From Paenibacillus zeisoli (lineage in GTDB: Bacteria > Bacillota > Bacilli > Paenibacillales > Paenibacillaceae): a stretch of DNA of 64,000 nt. The notes under the pieces were generated by a model. It ran no database searches and was not told where the DNA came from. It saw only the letters and a program-made list of their open reading frames with translations. Shown here one piece after another: positions 1 through 8,310 of the stretch. A program made the position numbers and the translations under genes. The number at the start of each line of letters is the position of its first letter. Within the stretch, counting starts at the first letter, position 1. The DNA is taken from NCBI RefSeq assembly GCF_003994465.1, contig NZ_RZNX01000004.1, positions 77,997 through 141,996 of the forward strand, given 5' to 3'.

Positions 1-144
1 TCGGAGAAGGTCGGGATCACGATGTCCAATCTCTCCATACTGAAGAACGGTAAAGCGAAGGCGATTCGGATATCGACATTAGAGGCAATTTGCAAGGCGT
101 TAGAGTGTCAGCCTGGAGATATTCTGGAATACCGAGCAGACTAG
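1..144 (+). CDS. XRE/Cro-type helix-turn-helix regulator, 3' end only
   Basis: Only the last 47 codons are in the window, in frame 1, ending at TAG 142-144. The residues TMSNLSILKNGKAKAIR followed by STLEAICKALECQPGDILEY read as the recognition helix and last two helices of a Cro/CI-like DNA-binding domain of the small YozG/YdaS-like type. The protein is therefore probably a 65-75 residue single-domain regulator. Its target and partner lie to the left of the window and cannot be judged. Confidence 0.75.
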   Translation, partial: SEKVGITMSNLSILKNGKAKAIRISTLEAICKALECQPGDILEYRAD

Positions 145-251
145 TGAATGAATGGGGATTAGATAGTACACTGTTAGTAGATCTTTCTGAGTATAAGTAG
201 TATGAAATAAGCCAGTAAGGATGGAATACATGGTGTTAGGAGGAAGCAAAA

Positions 252-839
252 ATGACCGAGAAAAGCGAGATCAGCAGCAGTACAAAAGAACTGTCATCCG
301 AACAAAAAGAAGAACTGTTTGGACTATTGAAGTCCCGTTTTGAGAAGAACAGGAACCTTCACTCAGGTCTGGAATGGACCCAGGTAGAAGCCAGGCTTGA
401 AGAAACGGGAAGGGATAAGCTGTGGTCGCTCAGTGAAATGGAGAGAACCGGAGGCGAACCAGACGTGGCCGGTCATGATTCAAAGACGGGTGAATATATT
501 TTCGTTGACTGCTCAGCGGAAAGTCCTAAAGGACGCCGAAGTGTATGTTATGACCGTGAAGCCCTGGAGTCTAGGAAGGAACACAAACCACAGAATAGCG
601 CAGTAGATATGGCTGCCGATATGGGCATTGAACTCCTTACGGAGGAGCAATACCGGGAGCTGCAGGAACTGGGCAATTTCGACCGGAAGACTTCGAGTTG
701 GGTGAAGACGCCTTCCAGAATCAGAGAACTCGGAGGAGCGATCTTCTGCGACCGCCGCTATGACACGGTCTTTGTGTATCACAATGGGGCGGAATCCTAT
801 TATGCTGCTAGGGGATTTAGGGGCTCGCTAAGAGTCTGA
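252..839 (+). CDS. DUF4256 domain-containing protein
   Basis: A 195-residue soluble protein preceded by an AGGAGG site nine bases before ATG 252. The sequence pattern (KEELFGLLKSRFEKN at the N-terminus, SEMERTGGEPDVAGHD near 60-75, FVDCSAESPKGRRSVCYDREALESRK near 84-110, and YHNGAESYYAARGFRGSL at the C-terminus) matches the DUF4256 family, whose usual length is close to this. No catalytic function is established for the family. It stands alone, with an intrinsic terminator about 120 bp downstream shared with the convergent next gene. Confidence 0.85.
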   Translation: MTEKSEISSSTKELSSEQKEELFGLLKSRFEKNRNLHSGLEWTQVEARLEETGRDKLWSLSEMERTGGEPDVAGHDSKTGEYIFVDCSAESPKGRRSVCYDREALESRKEHKPQNSAVDMAADMGIELLTEEQYRELQELGNFDRKTSSWVKTPSRIRELGGAIFCDRRYDTVFVYHNGAESYYAARGFRGSLRV

Positions 840-958
840 TTAGACTGTGGCATCAGCATGAAGCGGGCGCCAACGCGCCTACACATCATGCAAGTTATCC
901 TTGCCTATTCGGCGCTAACTCGAGTAAAAGTCATGAAATGACCGGGTTTCCGGGCAAG

Positions 959-988
959 CAAAGCCCCTTCTTATGGAAGGGGCTTTTG
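959..988. terminator. Intrinsic terminator between convergent genes
   Basis: AAGCCCCTTC and GAAGGGGCTTTT form a nearly uninterrupted stem with a 4-base loop followed by T residues. It lies between the DUF4256 gene and the convergent DGC gene and could serve the plus-strand transcript best. Confidence 0.8.
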
Positions 989-1006
989 GATTTGAGTCTA
1001 TACGGA

Positions 1007-1366
1007 TCACTGAGCGGTTAGTTCAAGAATCTTATGATATGCGCTCAGGAATTGTTCTGGATCAGGGTCCTCTCCTAATCGCTTGGGTACATCAAATTTA
1101 GATAAATCGAAGTGATACTGGGGCTCCAAGTCTTGCTTAGCTAGACAGCTCTTGCAGCAGGACAAAGGACAACCGTCGATGGCAATGATGGGACGTCCCG
1201 ACTTGGCTGTTCTGACAAGAGGTTTGACATCCCCACCGACACCCGCGATACAGGACATTTCAGCTATGTTGTCCCGGTCCATTCTAATTGCAATCATGTT
1301 GGCAGTCTGTGCAGCCGAGGAACAACCGGAACAGGAATAGACAAGAGGCAGATCATTTCTTCTCAT
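1007..1366 (-). CDS. DGC domain putative zinc-binding protein
   Basis: A 119-residue protein with a conserved cysteine layout: YSCSGCSSAAQTAN near residues 10-22, MSCIAGVGGDVK near 37-48, and IDGCPLSCCKSCL near 63-75. This pattern of CxGC, CIAGVGG and DGCPxxCC is typical of the DGC family of putative zinc-binding proteins. Metal binding by these cysteines is inferred. The start ATG at 1366 has a GAGGG element just upstream on the minus strand. It is convergent with DUF4256 and divergent from an acetyltransferase. Confidence 0.8.
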   Translation of the reverse strand: MRRNDLPLVYSCSGCSSAAQTANMIAIRMDRDNIAEMSCIAGVGGDVKPLVRTAKSGRPIIAIDGCPLSCCKSCLAKQDLEPQYHFDLSKFDVPKRLGEDPDPEQFLSAYHKILELTAQ

Positions 1367-1572
1367 TTGGCACCCTCACTCACTTATAAATTTTCTAGGT
1401 ATCATAACCTGAGTTTGCCGAATGAACTGTGAGGGCGGTCACTTCCTAAGATTTTCAAACGAAACCTATTTTGTCAGTATTTGCTTGTCAGCTGCATGCT
1501 GCAGTATAGTGGGCAAAGATGAGCAAAATGATTAGATATAGAAATCAGCCTAATTTTAGAGGAGGATTTGTG

Positions 1573-2016
1573 GTGACTGAGAGAATACTGCCTTTTACGA
1601 GTGATAGATTGGGACACTGTACTGAGCTTTATGTTCAGGTATTTAATAGTGAACCCTGGAAAGAAACCTGGACTCGGCCTACTGCGGAAGAAAGACTTAC
1701 TGACCTGTTGAATACACCGAAGTCCTTTGGTTTTGTGTTATACGATCATGATCAATTAATTGGATTTATTGCGGGAAATAGCAAAAAGTCATATGCAGGA
1801 TTAACCTTTTACCTTGCTGAGCTCTGTATAAACAATCAAATTCAGGGCAAAGGCTATGGATCTAAACTGCTTCTTCATTTGGAGAATGAACTTAGGAAGA
1901 TCGGCGTTCAAAGCATTTATTTATTAACGGCAAACGGAGGGCTTGCAGAGACGTTTTATCTGAAAAATGGCTACAAAATCAATGAGAACAGGATAGTTAT
2001 GAATAAGCAGTTATAA
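1573..2016 (+). CDS. GNAT family N-acetyltransferase
   Basis: About 147 residues. The frame is open from ATG 1519, but the ribosome binding site AGAGGAGG at 1558-1565 places initiation at GTG 1573 (VTERILPFTSD), seven bases downstream; the upstream codons have no SD. GNAT hallmarks are visible: LAELCINNQIQGKGYGSKLL is the acetyl-CoA pyrophosphate-binding loop (Q/R-x-x-G-x-G/A) and AETFYLKNGYK is the C-terminal motif B region. It would transfer an acetyl group from acetyl-CoA to an unknown amine substrate. Confidence 0.85.
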   Translation: MTERILPFTSDRLGHCTELYVQVFNSEPWKETWTRPTAEERLTDLLNTPKSFGFVLYDHDQLIGFIAGNSKKSYAGLTFYLAELCINNQIQGKGYGSKLLLHLENELRKIGVQSIYLLTANGGLAETFYLKNGYKINENRIVMNKQL

Positions 2017-2034
2017 ATATTCCCGCCTGTAAGC

Positions 2035-2511
2035 TCATAACTCTTTCATATACCAAGCGTCACACGCGTTATGCTCAGACTCTTCAAGCCCTTGTTCTAG
2101 CTGGCGGAAGCCGAACTTGAGATAGAGAGAATTCGCGGCTTTCAGCTTCTCGAATGTCTCTAGGTAGCAGTATTTATAATGCTTGGCGGCAAAATCCAAG
2201 GCCACCTTCAACAGCTCATTGGACAGCCCTTTGCCCTGCTCCTGAGGCGCAAGATACAGCTTCTGCAGCTCGCAAACTTCGGGAATCTGTCCGAAGCGTC
2301 CAATGCCCACTCCACCTGCAATTTCACCTTGATCCGTAACCATAACCCAGTACTTGGAGCCAGGCTGCTGCTTATAGTACTCGGCCAGACTGCCCAGCTG
2401 GGGGTCAAAGTAGGCGGTTCCTGGTAGGTTCAGTCCAAAAGATTCCAAGGAGCGTTTAATGATCTGCTCCATGGCTTGATTGTCTTGTTCTTCAATTTCT
2501 CGGATTAGCAT
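2035..2511 (-). CDS. GNAT family N-acetyltransferase
   Basis: A 158-residue acetyltransferase. The frame opens at ATG 2520, but the GGAG element (complement at 2521-2525) lies nine bases before ATG 2511 (MLIREIEEQD), which I take as the start. LQKLYLAPQEQGKGLSNELLKVAL is the acetyl-CoA binding motif A, and LETFEKLKAANSLYLKFGFRQLE is motif B. The YLAPQEQGKG arrangement resembles the small soluble GNATs that act on metabolites or amino acids, but the substrate cannot be named. It is convergent with the preceding acetyltransferase, with only 18 bases between the two stops. Confidence 0.85.
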   Translation of the reverse strand: MLIREIEEQDNQAMEQIIKRSLESFGLNLPGTAYFDPQLGSLAEYYKQQPGSKYWVMVTDQGEIAGGVGIGRFGQIPEVCELQKLYLAPQEQGKGLSNELLKVALDFAAKHYKYCYLETFEKLKAANSLYLKFGFRQLEQGLEESEHNACDAWYMKEL

Positions 2512-2581
2512 AAAGTTCATCTCCGTATCTAGGTGTGTTAAAGAATATAAGTTGATCTATTGATTTACACATTAGGCAGCC

Positions 2582-2692
2582 GTGTGAAATGTTCTTCCGA
2601 TCGCTGTTGTTCCCAGTTTTCTTGACTGAATTTATTAGGTAGAAATCCGGTAACAAAGGCGAACGCTTCGCTTCTCCAGACTCATTTCACAC
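2582..2692. repeat. Small MITE-like non-coding repeat with 10-bp terminal inverted repeats (full copy)
   Basis: A 111-bp intergenic segment bounded by GTGTGAAATG (2582-2591) and its exact reverse complement CATTTCACAC (2683-2692). No reading frame is carried. A second copy with the same ends and the same subterminal sequence, but with a shorter centre, lies at 7177-7243, and part of the interior is recognisable at 54628-54662. The rest of the gene-free interval 2512-2823 holds only AT-rich DNA, probably the promoter of the AlkD-like gene. Confidence 0.7.
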
Positions 2693-2823
2693 TCTTGCCT
2701 ATGGGTAATTCTCAAGATCACTTATATCATTTAAATTTAAGGATTTATTGTAAGTCCGCCTACTTCAAATGTCAATTTGAAGAGGATGATTTTGCTAATA
2801 ACCACTAGAAAGAAGGGATAAAT

Positions 2824-3531
2824 ATGGATTTAGAAACGGTCATGCAGGAGCTCGAGGCTCTCGGCAAGGAACGAACCAAGAAAATTTACATATCGAATGG
2901 CGCTCAGGAACCGCTTTTTGGCGTGGCTACAGGGGCCATGAAGCCGATGGCCAAGCAGATCAAGAAGAATCAGCCTTTGGCTGAGCAGCTTTACGCCACA
3001 GGGAACTACGACGCCATGTATTTTGCCGGTGTAATTGCGGATCCGAGGGCAATGACAGAAGCGGATTTCGACCGGTGGATAGATGCCGCTTACTTCTATA
3101 TGCTGTCCGATTATGTGGTTGCCGTAACTTTGGCAGAGACAGAGATCGCCCAAGGGGTAGCCGATAAATGGATCGCAAGCGGCGAGGAACTCAGAATGTC
3201 CGCAGGTTGGAGCTGTTACTGCTGGCTGCTTGGGAGTCGCCCGGATCGTGAGTTTGACGAGAGCAAAATGGCTCATATGTTAAAAAGGGTGGAAGCAGAG
3301 ATTCAGGATTCTCCCGAGCGAACGAAGTACGCGATGAATAACTTCATTTATACCGTGGCTACGTCCTATTCACCGTTCCATGATCTGGCGGTTCAGACCG
3401 CACAGGCTGTAGGACCTGTGGAAGTCGGACAGGACAAGGGAAAGAGTAAGTACCTGAACGCTACGGACAATATTCAAAAGGCGATAGCTAGGGGACACCT
3501 TGGCTTCAAACGCAAGTACGTAAGATGCTAA
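2824..3531 (+). CDS. DNA alkylation repair protein, AlkD-like HEAT-repeat family
   Basis: A 235-residue all-helical protein of the AlkC/AlkD superfamily, whose members bind alkylated DNA through tandem HEAT-like repeats. The characteristic opening (MDLETVMQELEALGKERTKKIYISNG, PLFGVATGAMKPMAKQI) and later WIASGEELRMSAGWSCYCWL and KYAMNNFIYTVATSY match the family. The YISNGAQEPLFGV variant is typical of Firmicute members annotated as DNA alkylation repair enzymes. Whether it is an active glycosylase is not shown by the sequence. AGAAGGGA precedes ATG 2824. It appears to be monocistronic. Confidence 0.85.
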   Translation: MDLETVMQELEALGKERTKKIYISNGAQEPLFGVATGAMKPMAKQIKKNQPLAEQLYATGNYDAMYFAGVIADPRAMTEADFDRWIDAAYFYMLSDYVVAVTLAETEIAQGVADKWIASGEELRMSAGWSCYCWLLGSRPDREFDESKMAHMLKRVEAEIQDSPERTKYAMNNFIYTVATSYSPFHDLAVQTAQAVGPVEVGQDKGKSKYLNATDNIQKAIARGHLGFKRKYVRC

Positions 3532-3622
3532 AATAATTCAACCAATCTCCCGGAGGTTTTGTCCATTCCAAAGTATCTGCTCCTTCATTAACTATAGTAT
3601 AACAACTAAGGAGTTGATTATT

Positions 3623-3985
3623 TTGAGAAAAGCAACCTTGATGAGAATTAAGAAGGCGGAAGCAAAGCTAGGGAGAAAATTCAAAAAACAAAGTCACGTA
3701 GTTAAAAATGTTAGAAAAGCCCTCCGTGTAACAGACCTTGGAGATGGATTTGCACGCTTCACGTTCTCTTCGGTCACGCTTCCTCCAAATAGCTTCAGAA
3801 GCACTACGATTAACGGCAATGGCTTCAATATCATTAGCGGTTCCTGGATTTTCTCCGGTAATGATCAAGGATTCCTTCTGGACAACTTTTCCGCAGCTGA
3901 GGACAGATGGTTCTTCACTGCGTGGAACCCAACCAATTTCACAAGATCTGTAAGTTATGCAGTCATTGCTAAACGGAAGCCATAA
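3623..3985 (+). CDS. Hypothetical small protein, basic N-terminus and beta-rich C-terminal half
   Basis: Not recognised. The SD AAGGAG at 3608-3613 directs initiation to TTG 3623, nine bases away, rather than the earlier TTG 3614, giving 120 residues. The first about 35 residues are strongly basic (KKAEAKLGRKFKKQ, KNVRKALR). Residues 40-115 alternate hydrophobic and polar positions with many Phe, Ser, Thr and Asn residues (FARFTFSSVTLPPNSF, GFNIISGSWIFSG, RWFFTAWNPTNFTRS), suggesting a beta-sandwich. No signal peptide or membrane segment is seen. A strong terminator follows, so it is transcribed alone. Confidence 0.65.
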   Translation: MRKATLMRIKKAEAKLGRKFKKQSHVVKNVRKALRVTDLGDGFARFTFSSVTLPPNSFRSTTINGNGFNIISGSWIFSGNDQGFLLDNFSAAEDRWFFTAWNPTNFTRSVSYAVIAKRKP

Positions 3986-4008
3986 AGCTGAAGATATTAT
4001 AAGTGGGA

Positions 4009-4036
4009 AAAGGAGCTGAATAGGCTCCTTTTTTGG
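4009..4036 (+). terminator. Intrinsic terminator
   Basis: AAAGGAGC, a short loop (TGAATAG) and GCTCCTTTTTT form a stem ending in six T residues, 25 bases after the stop of the small hypothetical gene. Confidence 0.85.
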
Positions 4037-4209
4037 TTGGGATGAAAGGGGGGCCTAAGAGAGTATTATATGGGCCTATATAAGGGTGAAAATAATGCCA
4101 AGATAACGCGCATGTTTAGCATTTTCCTTATATGACCGATAATTATAGAATAGAGGACATAATTTTACTAACTATAGTCCTAATCTTATTGCCATAGGAG
4201 CCCTACATA

Positions 4210-4893
4210 ATGATAAAGAAACTACTAGCCATGTTTAAATCAAGTAACACACCCACAAAGCAGGCACCACAGAAGAAAAGCACCCCACGAAAGAAGATTG
4301 AACCTACACGTATAGGGGAGCTAGGTGAACACAAGATTAATATTCAGCTGGATCAACTACCCAAGGAATGTAAATATTTAAGTGATTTATTAGTTCCTAA
4401 TTCAAAGTCGCGTTCTGGTTACTCCCAGATTGATCACCTCGTTATTTCTCCTTATGCTCTGTTTGTCATTGAAACGAAGAACTACAATGGTGAGATAAAA
4501 GGCAAGAAGAGTGAAAAGTACTGGAGTGTTAGTAACCGATTTAAGATGTACAATCCCTTTATGCAAAATTTTGGCCATATTAAGGCCGTGGAAGCTCACA
4601 TAAGCGAGTTTAAGAACTTAAGATATATCTCTATGATTTCTTTTACAATGAGATGTAGGTTTAGCGTTGACCCTGAGCTTAGAAAAATTAGCTCGGATGA
4701 ATTAATTGTTTATGATGTTGAACTATCTGAATTTATACAGAGGAAAATTACTAGAATAAAGGCAGAGCAGCCCACGAATCTACTGACAGATACTGAAATT
4801 AATCAAATCTATGAGAAGCTTAAGGAAGCCAATATTACAGATCCGAAAGTCAGAGCTGAACACATCGAAAAAGCAAAAAAGCCTAAAGCATAA
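4210..4893 (+). CDS. NERD domain (nuclease-related) protein
   Basis: A 227-residue protein. After a Lys/Pro/Thr-rich basic leader (residues 1-35), residues about 36-150 form a NERD domain: RIGELGEHKINIQL, then SGYSQIDHLVISPYALFVIETKNYNGEIKG, which carries the Asp of QIDH and the E-x-K of ETKNY that make up the PD-(D/E)xK-like core. The C-terminal 70 residues are helical and charged. No kinase or helicase domain is fused. The gene and its flanks are clearly more AT-rich than most neighbours, which may point to transfer. Nuclease activity is inferred from the fold only. Confidence 0.8.
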   Translation: MIKKLLAMFKSSNTPTKQAPQKKSTPRKKIEPTRIGELGEHKINIQLDQLPKECKYLSDLLVPNSKSRSGYSQIDHLVISPYALFVIETKNYNGEIKGKKSEKYWSVSNRFKMYNPFMQNFGHIKAVEAHISEFKNLRYISMISFTMRCRFSVDPELRKISSDELIVYDVELSEFIQRKITRIKAEQPTNLLTDTEINQIYEKLKEANITDPKVRAEHIEKAKKPKA

Positions 4894-4991
4894 TCCCTGA
4901 GGACTCACCAATGTTACCAAACGAACCTTCAACAACGTCCGTAAAAAGTCTGTTAAATGATGCTGTAATACGTGAACAAGGGAATATGCTC

Positions 4992-5480
4992 TCACCGAAC
5001 CTTCTTGTTGCCCAGTGAATACACCCCATACCCCAGCACACCCCCAAATGTATTCAGAATCAGATCATCCACATCGAAAGTGCCTATCGCCAACATAAGC
5101 TGGGCCGTCTCCAGTCCAAGACTGAAGGTGAAAGACAGAATTAGTACTTTCGATAAGGGATTGGACATTCTCTTGAAAATAAGCGGCAGCAGTATCCCGA
5201 AGGGGATGAAGATTACGATGTTGCCAATAAAGTTAATTAAGCTGTGAAAGTCTGCATGCTTAAAATACTCCATAATCTCATGAAATGGGATGAAGTTGGC
5301 ATTAAAGATCAATTGATCCTTAATCAAATTGGGGCTGTGGAGGTGCTGGCTAAGCTGATGTTTTATGAAATGGAGATCAATGCTGTGAAACTTAAATAAT
5401 ATTATTTTAACTACAATATAGAGATATGCTGCAAACATCGCCGTAAGCATCATGCTGAAGCTCATGCGCTTAAGTCTCAT
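4992..5480 (-). CDS. VanZ family membrane protein
   Basis: A 162-residue membrane protein with about four hydrophobic segments. The central IGNIVIFIPFGILLPLIF, the LETAQLMLAIGTFDVDDLILNTFGGVLGYGVY stretch (S/T-x-D-x-x-D-x-x-x-N-x-x-G) and a short N-terminal anchor define the VanZ-like family. VanZ itself gives teicoplanin resistance, but most genomic paralogues have no demonstrated resistance role. A GGGGA element precedes ATG 5480. It is convergent with the NERD gene and divergent from the amino acid permease. Confidence 0.85.
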   Translation of the reverse strand: MRLKRMSFSMMLTAMFAAYLYIVVKIILFKFHSIDLHFIKHQLSQHLHSPNLIKDQLIFNANFIPFHEIMEYFKHADFHSLINFIGNIVIFIPFGILLPLIFKRMSNPLSKVLILSFTFSLGLETAQLMLAIGTFDVDDLILNTFGGVLGYGVYSLGNKKVR

Positions 5481-5726
5481 TATAATTCCCCGTTTCTGAT
5501 GCGTGTTCTCCTTACCCTATTTAAGATAAAGGATAATATTTACGAAATAATAGGGAAAAGATAACGATTTTCTTAAGATTGCCTAAATTTAATTTCCCAG
5601 CAAAATGCCTACGTTCTGTCATTGAATTTATACAGCTTTTGTCATAAAATCTCTGTAATGCTATGGAGGGACGTCTTCCAGATCATTAACGACTGAGAAA
5701 GACATTAACGAAGGGGAGCGTTCGGT

Positions 5727-7106
5727 TTGGAATCGAAACAACAATTAAACAGAGGGCTGAAGCCGAGGCATATCGAGCTGATTGCACTCGGAGGCACGAT
5801 TGGCGTTGGCCTTTTCATGGGGTCGGCGAGTACGATCAAGTGGGCGGGGCCTTCGGTACTGCTGGCCTATCTTTTGGTCGGGATTATTATGTTTTTTGTG
5901 ATGCGGATTATGGGAGAAATGCTAATTGTTGAACCTCTAACGGGTTCATTTGCCACATTTGCCCATAAGTATATCAGCCCGCTGGCCGGGTTCTTGACCG
6001 CATGGAGCTACTGGTTCTTCTGGGTTACGGTCGGAATGGCGGAAGTGACCGCGATTGGCGTGTATGTGGGTTTTTGGTTCCCGGATATTCCGCAGTGGCT
6101 GCCAGCCTTGGCAGGTGTGGCTATTATCGCAGCAGCCAATTTGGCGGCGGTGAAGTTCTACGGAGAGTTTGAATTCTGGTTCGCACTCATCAAAGTTGTG
6201 GCGATCGTCTTTATGCTCGTGATTGGAACCGGGATGATCTTCTTTGGCCTTGGGAATGGCGGACATCCCATCGGATTGTCGAATCTATACAGCCACGGCG
6301 GTTTTTTTGCAGGAGGACTCAAAGGCTTCCTGTTCGCGCTCTGTATTGTCACAGCGGCCTACCAAGGGGTTGAGCTGGTCGGAATAACCGCAGGTGAAGC
6401 GGAGAATCCAAAGCTGACCCTGCGCAAAGCAATCAAGAACATCATCTGGCGCATTCTGATCTTCTATGTGGGTGCGATCTTCATCATCGTTACACTTTAT
6501 CCTTGGAATCAGATCGGTGAGATCGGAAGTCCGTTCGTACTGACTTTTGCCAAGGTTGGGATTGTGGCTGCTGCAGGCATCATTAATTTCGTGGTGCTTA
6601 CTGCGGCGATGTCTGGCTGCAACAGCGGGATCTACAGTGCAGGTAGAATGCTGTATACGCTGGCCAAGAACGGACAAGCACCAAAGTTCTTCGGGAAAGT
6701 GTCCAAAAGCGGGGTGCCTAGAAACAGTATTATCACGACGATTTGCATGCTGCTTCTCGGTGTGCTGTTCAACTATCTGGCGCCGAACTCGAAGTTGTTC
6801 CTGTATATCTACAGTGCCAGCGTACTTCCCGGCATGGTACCTTGGTTCGCTATGGCATTCAGCCAATTCAAATTCAGGAAGAAGTGGAAGAACGAGATGG
6901 GAGAGCATCCATTCAAATCGCGGTTCTTCCCGATCAGCAACTACATTACGATAATTTTCTTATTCCTCGTGATCATTGGCATGTGGTTCAATCCAGATAC
7001 CCAGACGTCCCTCATAGTCGGTATCGTGTTCATGGCCATCGTGATCGCTGGCTACTTTGCATTCCGGATTGGGAAGCGGGAGAATAGCGAGATTGACGAG
7101 GCTTAA
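5727..7106 (+). CDS. Amino acid permease, APC superfamily (AAT type)
   Basis: A 459-residue transporter with about 12 membrane segments. The N-terminus [31 protein letters not shown] is the APC/AAT signature of amino acid:H+ symporters such as AapA/RocE/GabP relatives; the substrate is not predictable. Translation begins at TTG 5727 with AAGGGGAG eight bases upstream. An upstream TTGTCA and TATGGA pair spaced by about 17 bases near 5640-5665 may be its promoter. It is transcribed alone; a hairpin terminator lies at 7282-7320. Confidence 0.9.
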   Translation: MESKQQLNRGLKPRHIELIALGGTIGVGLFMGSASTIKWAGPSVLLAYLLVGIIMFFVMRIMGEMLIVEPLTGSFATFAHKYISPLAGFLTAWSYWFFWVTVGMAEVTAIGVYVGFWFPDIPQWLPALAGVAIIAAANLAAVKFYGEFEFWFALIKVVAIVFMLVIGTGMIFFGLGNGGHPIGLSNLYSHGGFFAGGLKGFLFALCIVTAAYQGVELVGITAGEAENPKLTLRKAIKNIIWRILIFYVGAIFIIVTLYPWNQIGEIGSPFVLTFAKVGIVAAAGIINFVVLTAAMSGCNSGIYSAGRMLYTLAKNGQAPKFFGKVSKSGVPRNSIITTICMLLLGVLFNYLAPNSKLFLYIYSASVLPGMVPWFAMAFSQFKFRKKWKNEMGEHPFKSRFFPISNYITIIFLFLVIIGMWFNPDTQTSLIVGIVFMAIVIAGYFAFRIGKRENSEIDEA

Positions 7107-7176
7107 GAGATAAATCGGGGTTAAGGCTATATCGCAAGACTGGTTATCGAAATTGAATTAGTCACAGGTAAGTGTG

Positions 7177-7243
7177 GTGTGAAATGAGGCTGGAGAGCAA
7201 GGCATTTGCCAATGTGATCCTTGGTGACAGTGACATTTCACAA
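7177..7243. repeat. Internally deleted copy of the MITE-like repeat
   Basis: GTGTGAAATG (7177-7186) and CATTTCACA (7234-7242) bound a 67-bp segment. Reading inward from the left end, GTGTGAAATGAGGCTGGAGA matches the reverse complement of the 2582-2692 element at all but one position, and alignable sequence continues for about another 20 bp. The centre is about 44 bp shorter. Both copies sit between genes and carry no frame. Confidence 0.65.
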
Positions 7244-7281
7244 GGCTGCGTACATGTGATTTAGTAGTTCAGCTAAACAGG

Positions 7282-7320
7282 AACAAGCCCGGGCACGGTG
7301 TGCTCGGGCTTGTTTTCTTT
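7282..7320. terminator. Intrinsic terminator between convergent genes
   Basis: AACAAGCCCGGGCAC pairs with GTGCTCGGGCTTGTT (one wobble) across a very short loop and is followed by TTTCTTTTT. It separates the amino acid permease from the convergent PaaX-type gene. Confidence 0.85.
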
Positions 7321-7377
7321 TTGCAGCAAGCAATGTGTGGCTCGCCCAATTCTTGCACCACGTCCATTGCCGCCGCC

Positions 7378-8187
7378 TTAGCTCGCAGTAAAGCGATTCA
7401 CGAACACCCGATATGCCGACTCCTCGGGGATTGCACCTGCGATGGTACGCAGCAAGCGCTGATACTCCAGGAAGCAGGACCTTCCAATCCAACCTTCAGG
7501 CAGCAGCTCTTCCGGAAGAATCGGGTCGCTGAGTCCAAGCTCCGCAATGATCTCCCCGAGCTCCAGGAAGCGGACGAATAAGGCCCGGTCATCCACGGGC
7601 TTCTCTTTCAGTAAGGACTCGAGCGACGGAGAGAAGCGGCTGTGTATCCATTCCTGCTTGGTCAGGTAGACCTCGTTCAGGCTGTTGAGACTCCAAATCT
7701 CCCCAGCCTTCTCGGGGGTAATTCCGTTATGGACAAAGCTCCCTTTGCCAAGGGTAACCCAGTCAGTAATACCCAGGTTGTCGGCGAGAAGAAGCACGTC
7801 CTCTGTATAGTCCCAGGGAGAGATATAGACGCTCTTATACAGCAGGCCAAAACCCAACTGCAGCAGGCCGCCGCGGAACGCATCCCGCTTCTTCCGATCC
7901 GCTTCGGGCACTTCGAACATGACCATGTGCCAGACGCCATCCCACTGCTGCTCAATTAGCAGCGGCTTGCGGTTAATGGTCTGGATGAATTCAGAACCGA
8001 GTGGGGTCACAGCATAGCGTGAACGCTCAGTGGATTCAATGTACCCGTCTTTCTTCAGCCGGGACAACGTATTCCGGATAATTTGGGGGGACACATCTCT
8101 GGCCTCATAGATATCGACGAGAGTTTTTACATCAATATCTCGGGTGCTAGAGATCAAATATAGGATTTGTTTCTCAACAGATAACAT
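7378..8187 (-). CDS. PaaX family transcriptional regulator
   Basis: The frame opens at 8265, but GAGGAG on the minus strand lies eight bases before ATG 8187 (MLSVEKQILYLI), giving 269 residues, a usual PaaX length. Residues 1-70 form a winged helix (VKTLVDIYEARDVSPQIIRNTLSRLKKDGYIES), residues about 85-180 the central PaaX/Cas2-like fold (WDGVWHMVMFEVPEADRKKRDAFRGGLLQLGFGLLYKSVYISPWD), and the rest the PaaX C-terminal helical domain. Classic PaaX senses phenylacetyl-CoA; nothing here shows that ligand. It is divergent from the hydrolase/AEC operon, which it probably represses. Confidence 0.85.
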   Translation of the reverse strand: MLSVEKQILYLISSTRDIDVKTLVDIYEARDVSPQIIRNTLSRLKKDGYIESTERSRYAVTPLGSEFIQTINRKPLLIEQQWDGVWHMVMFEVPEADRKKRDAFRGGLLQLGFGLLYKSVYISPWDYTEDVLLLADNLGITDWVTLGKGSFVHNGITPEKAGEIWSLNSLNEVYLTKQEWIHSRFSPSLESLLKEKPVDDRALFVRFLELGEIIAELGLSDPILPEELLPEGWIGRSCFLEYQRLLRTIAGAIPEESAYRVFVNRFTAS

Positions 8188-8226
8188 TGCTCGGCTCCTC
8201 ATAAACAGGATGATGGCAAACAAATA

Positions 8227-8254
8227 TTGACAACTAAAGACCAATGAATATAAT
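8227..8254 (+). promoter_or_regulatory. Consensus sigma-A promoter for the hydrolase/AEC operon
   Basis: TTGACA (8227-8232), a 16-base spacer and TATAAT (8249-8254) are both exact consensus hexamers, upstream of the start at 8311. So strong a promoter usually needs a repressor, and the divergent PaaX-type gene is the obvious candidate. Confidence 0.8.
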
Positions 8255-8262
8255 AATAAATA

Positions 8263-8274
8263 CAACGAACGTTG
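8263..8274. promoter_or_regulatory. Candidate operator overlapping the start of transcription
   Basis: CAACGAACGTTG contains the symmetric arms AACG and CGTT around AA. It begins eight bases after the -10 box, so a bound protein would block the plus-strand promoter. Assignment to the PaaX-type protein is an inference from position. Confidence 0.45.
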
Positions 8275-8310
8275 ATTAATTTATTATAAAAAAGAAAGCG
8301 AGGAATTGAT

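Noticed and set aside
4894..4991. A possible remnant gene between the NERD and VanZ genes
   Set aside because: Only 98 bases without a consistent frame or start signal; nothing can be supported.
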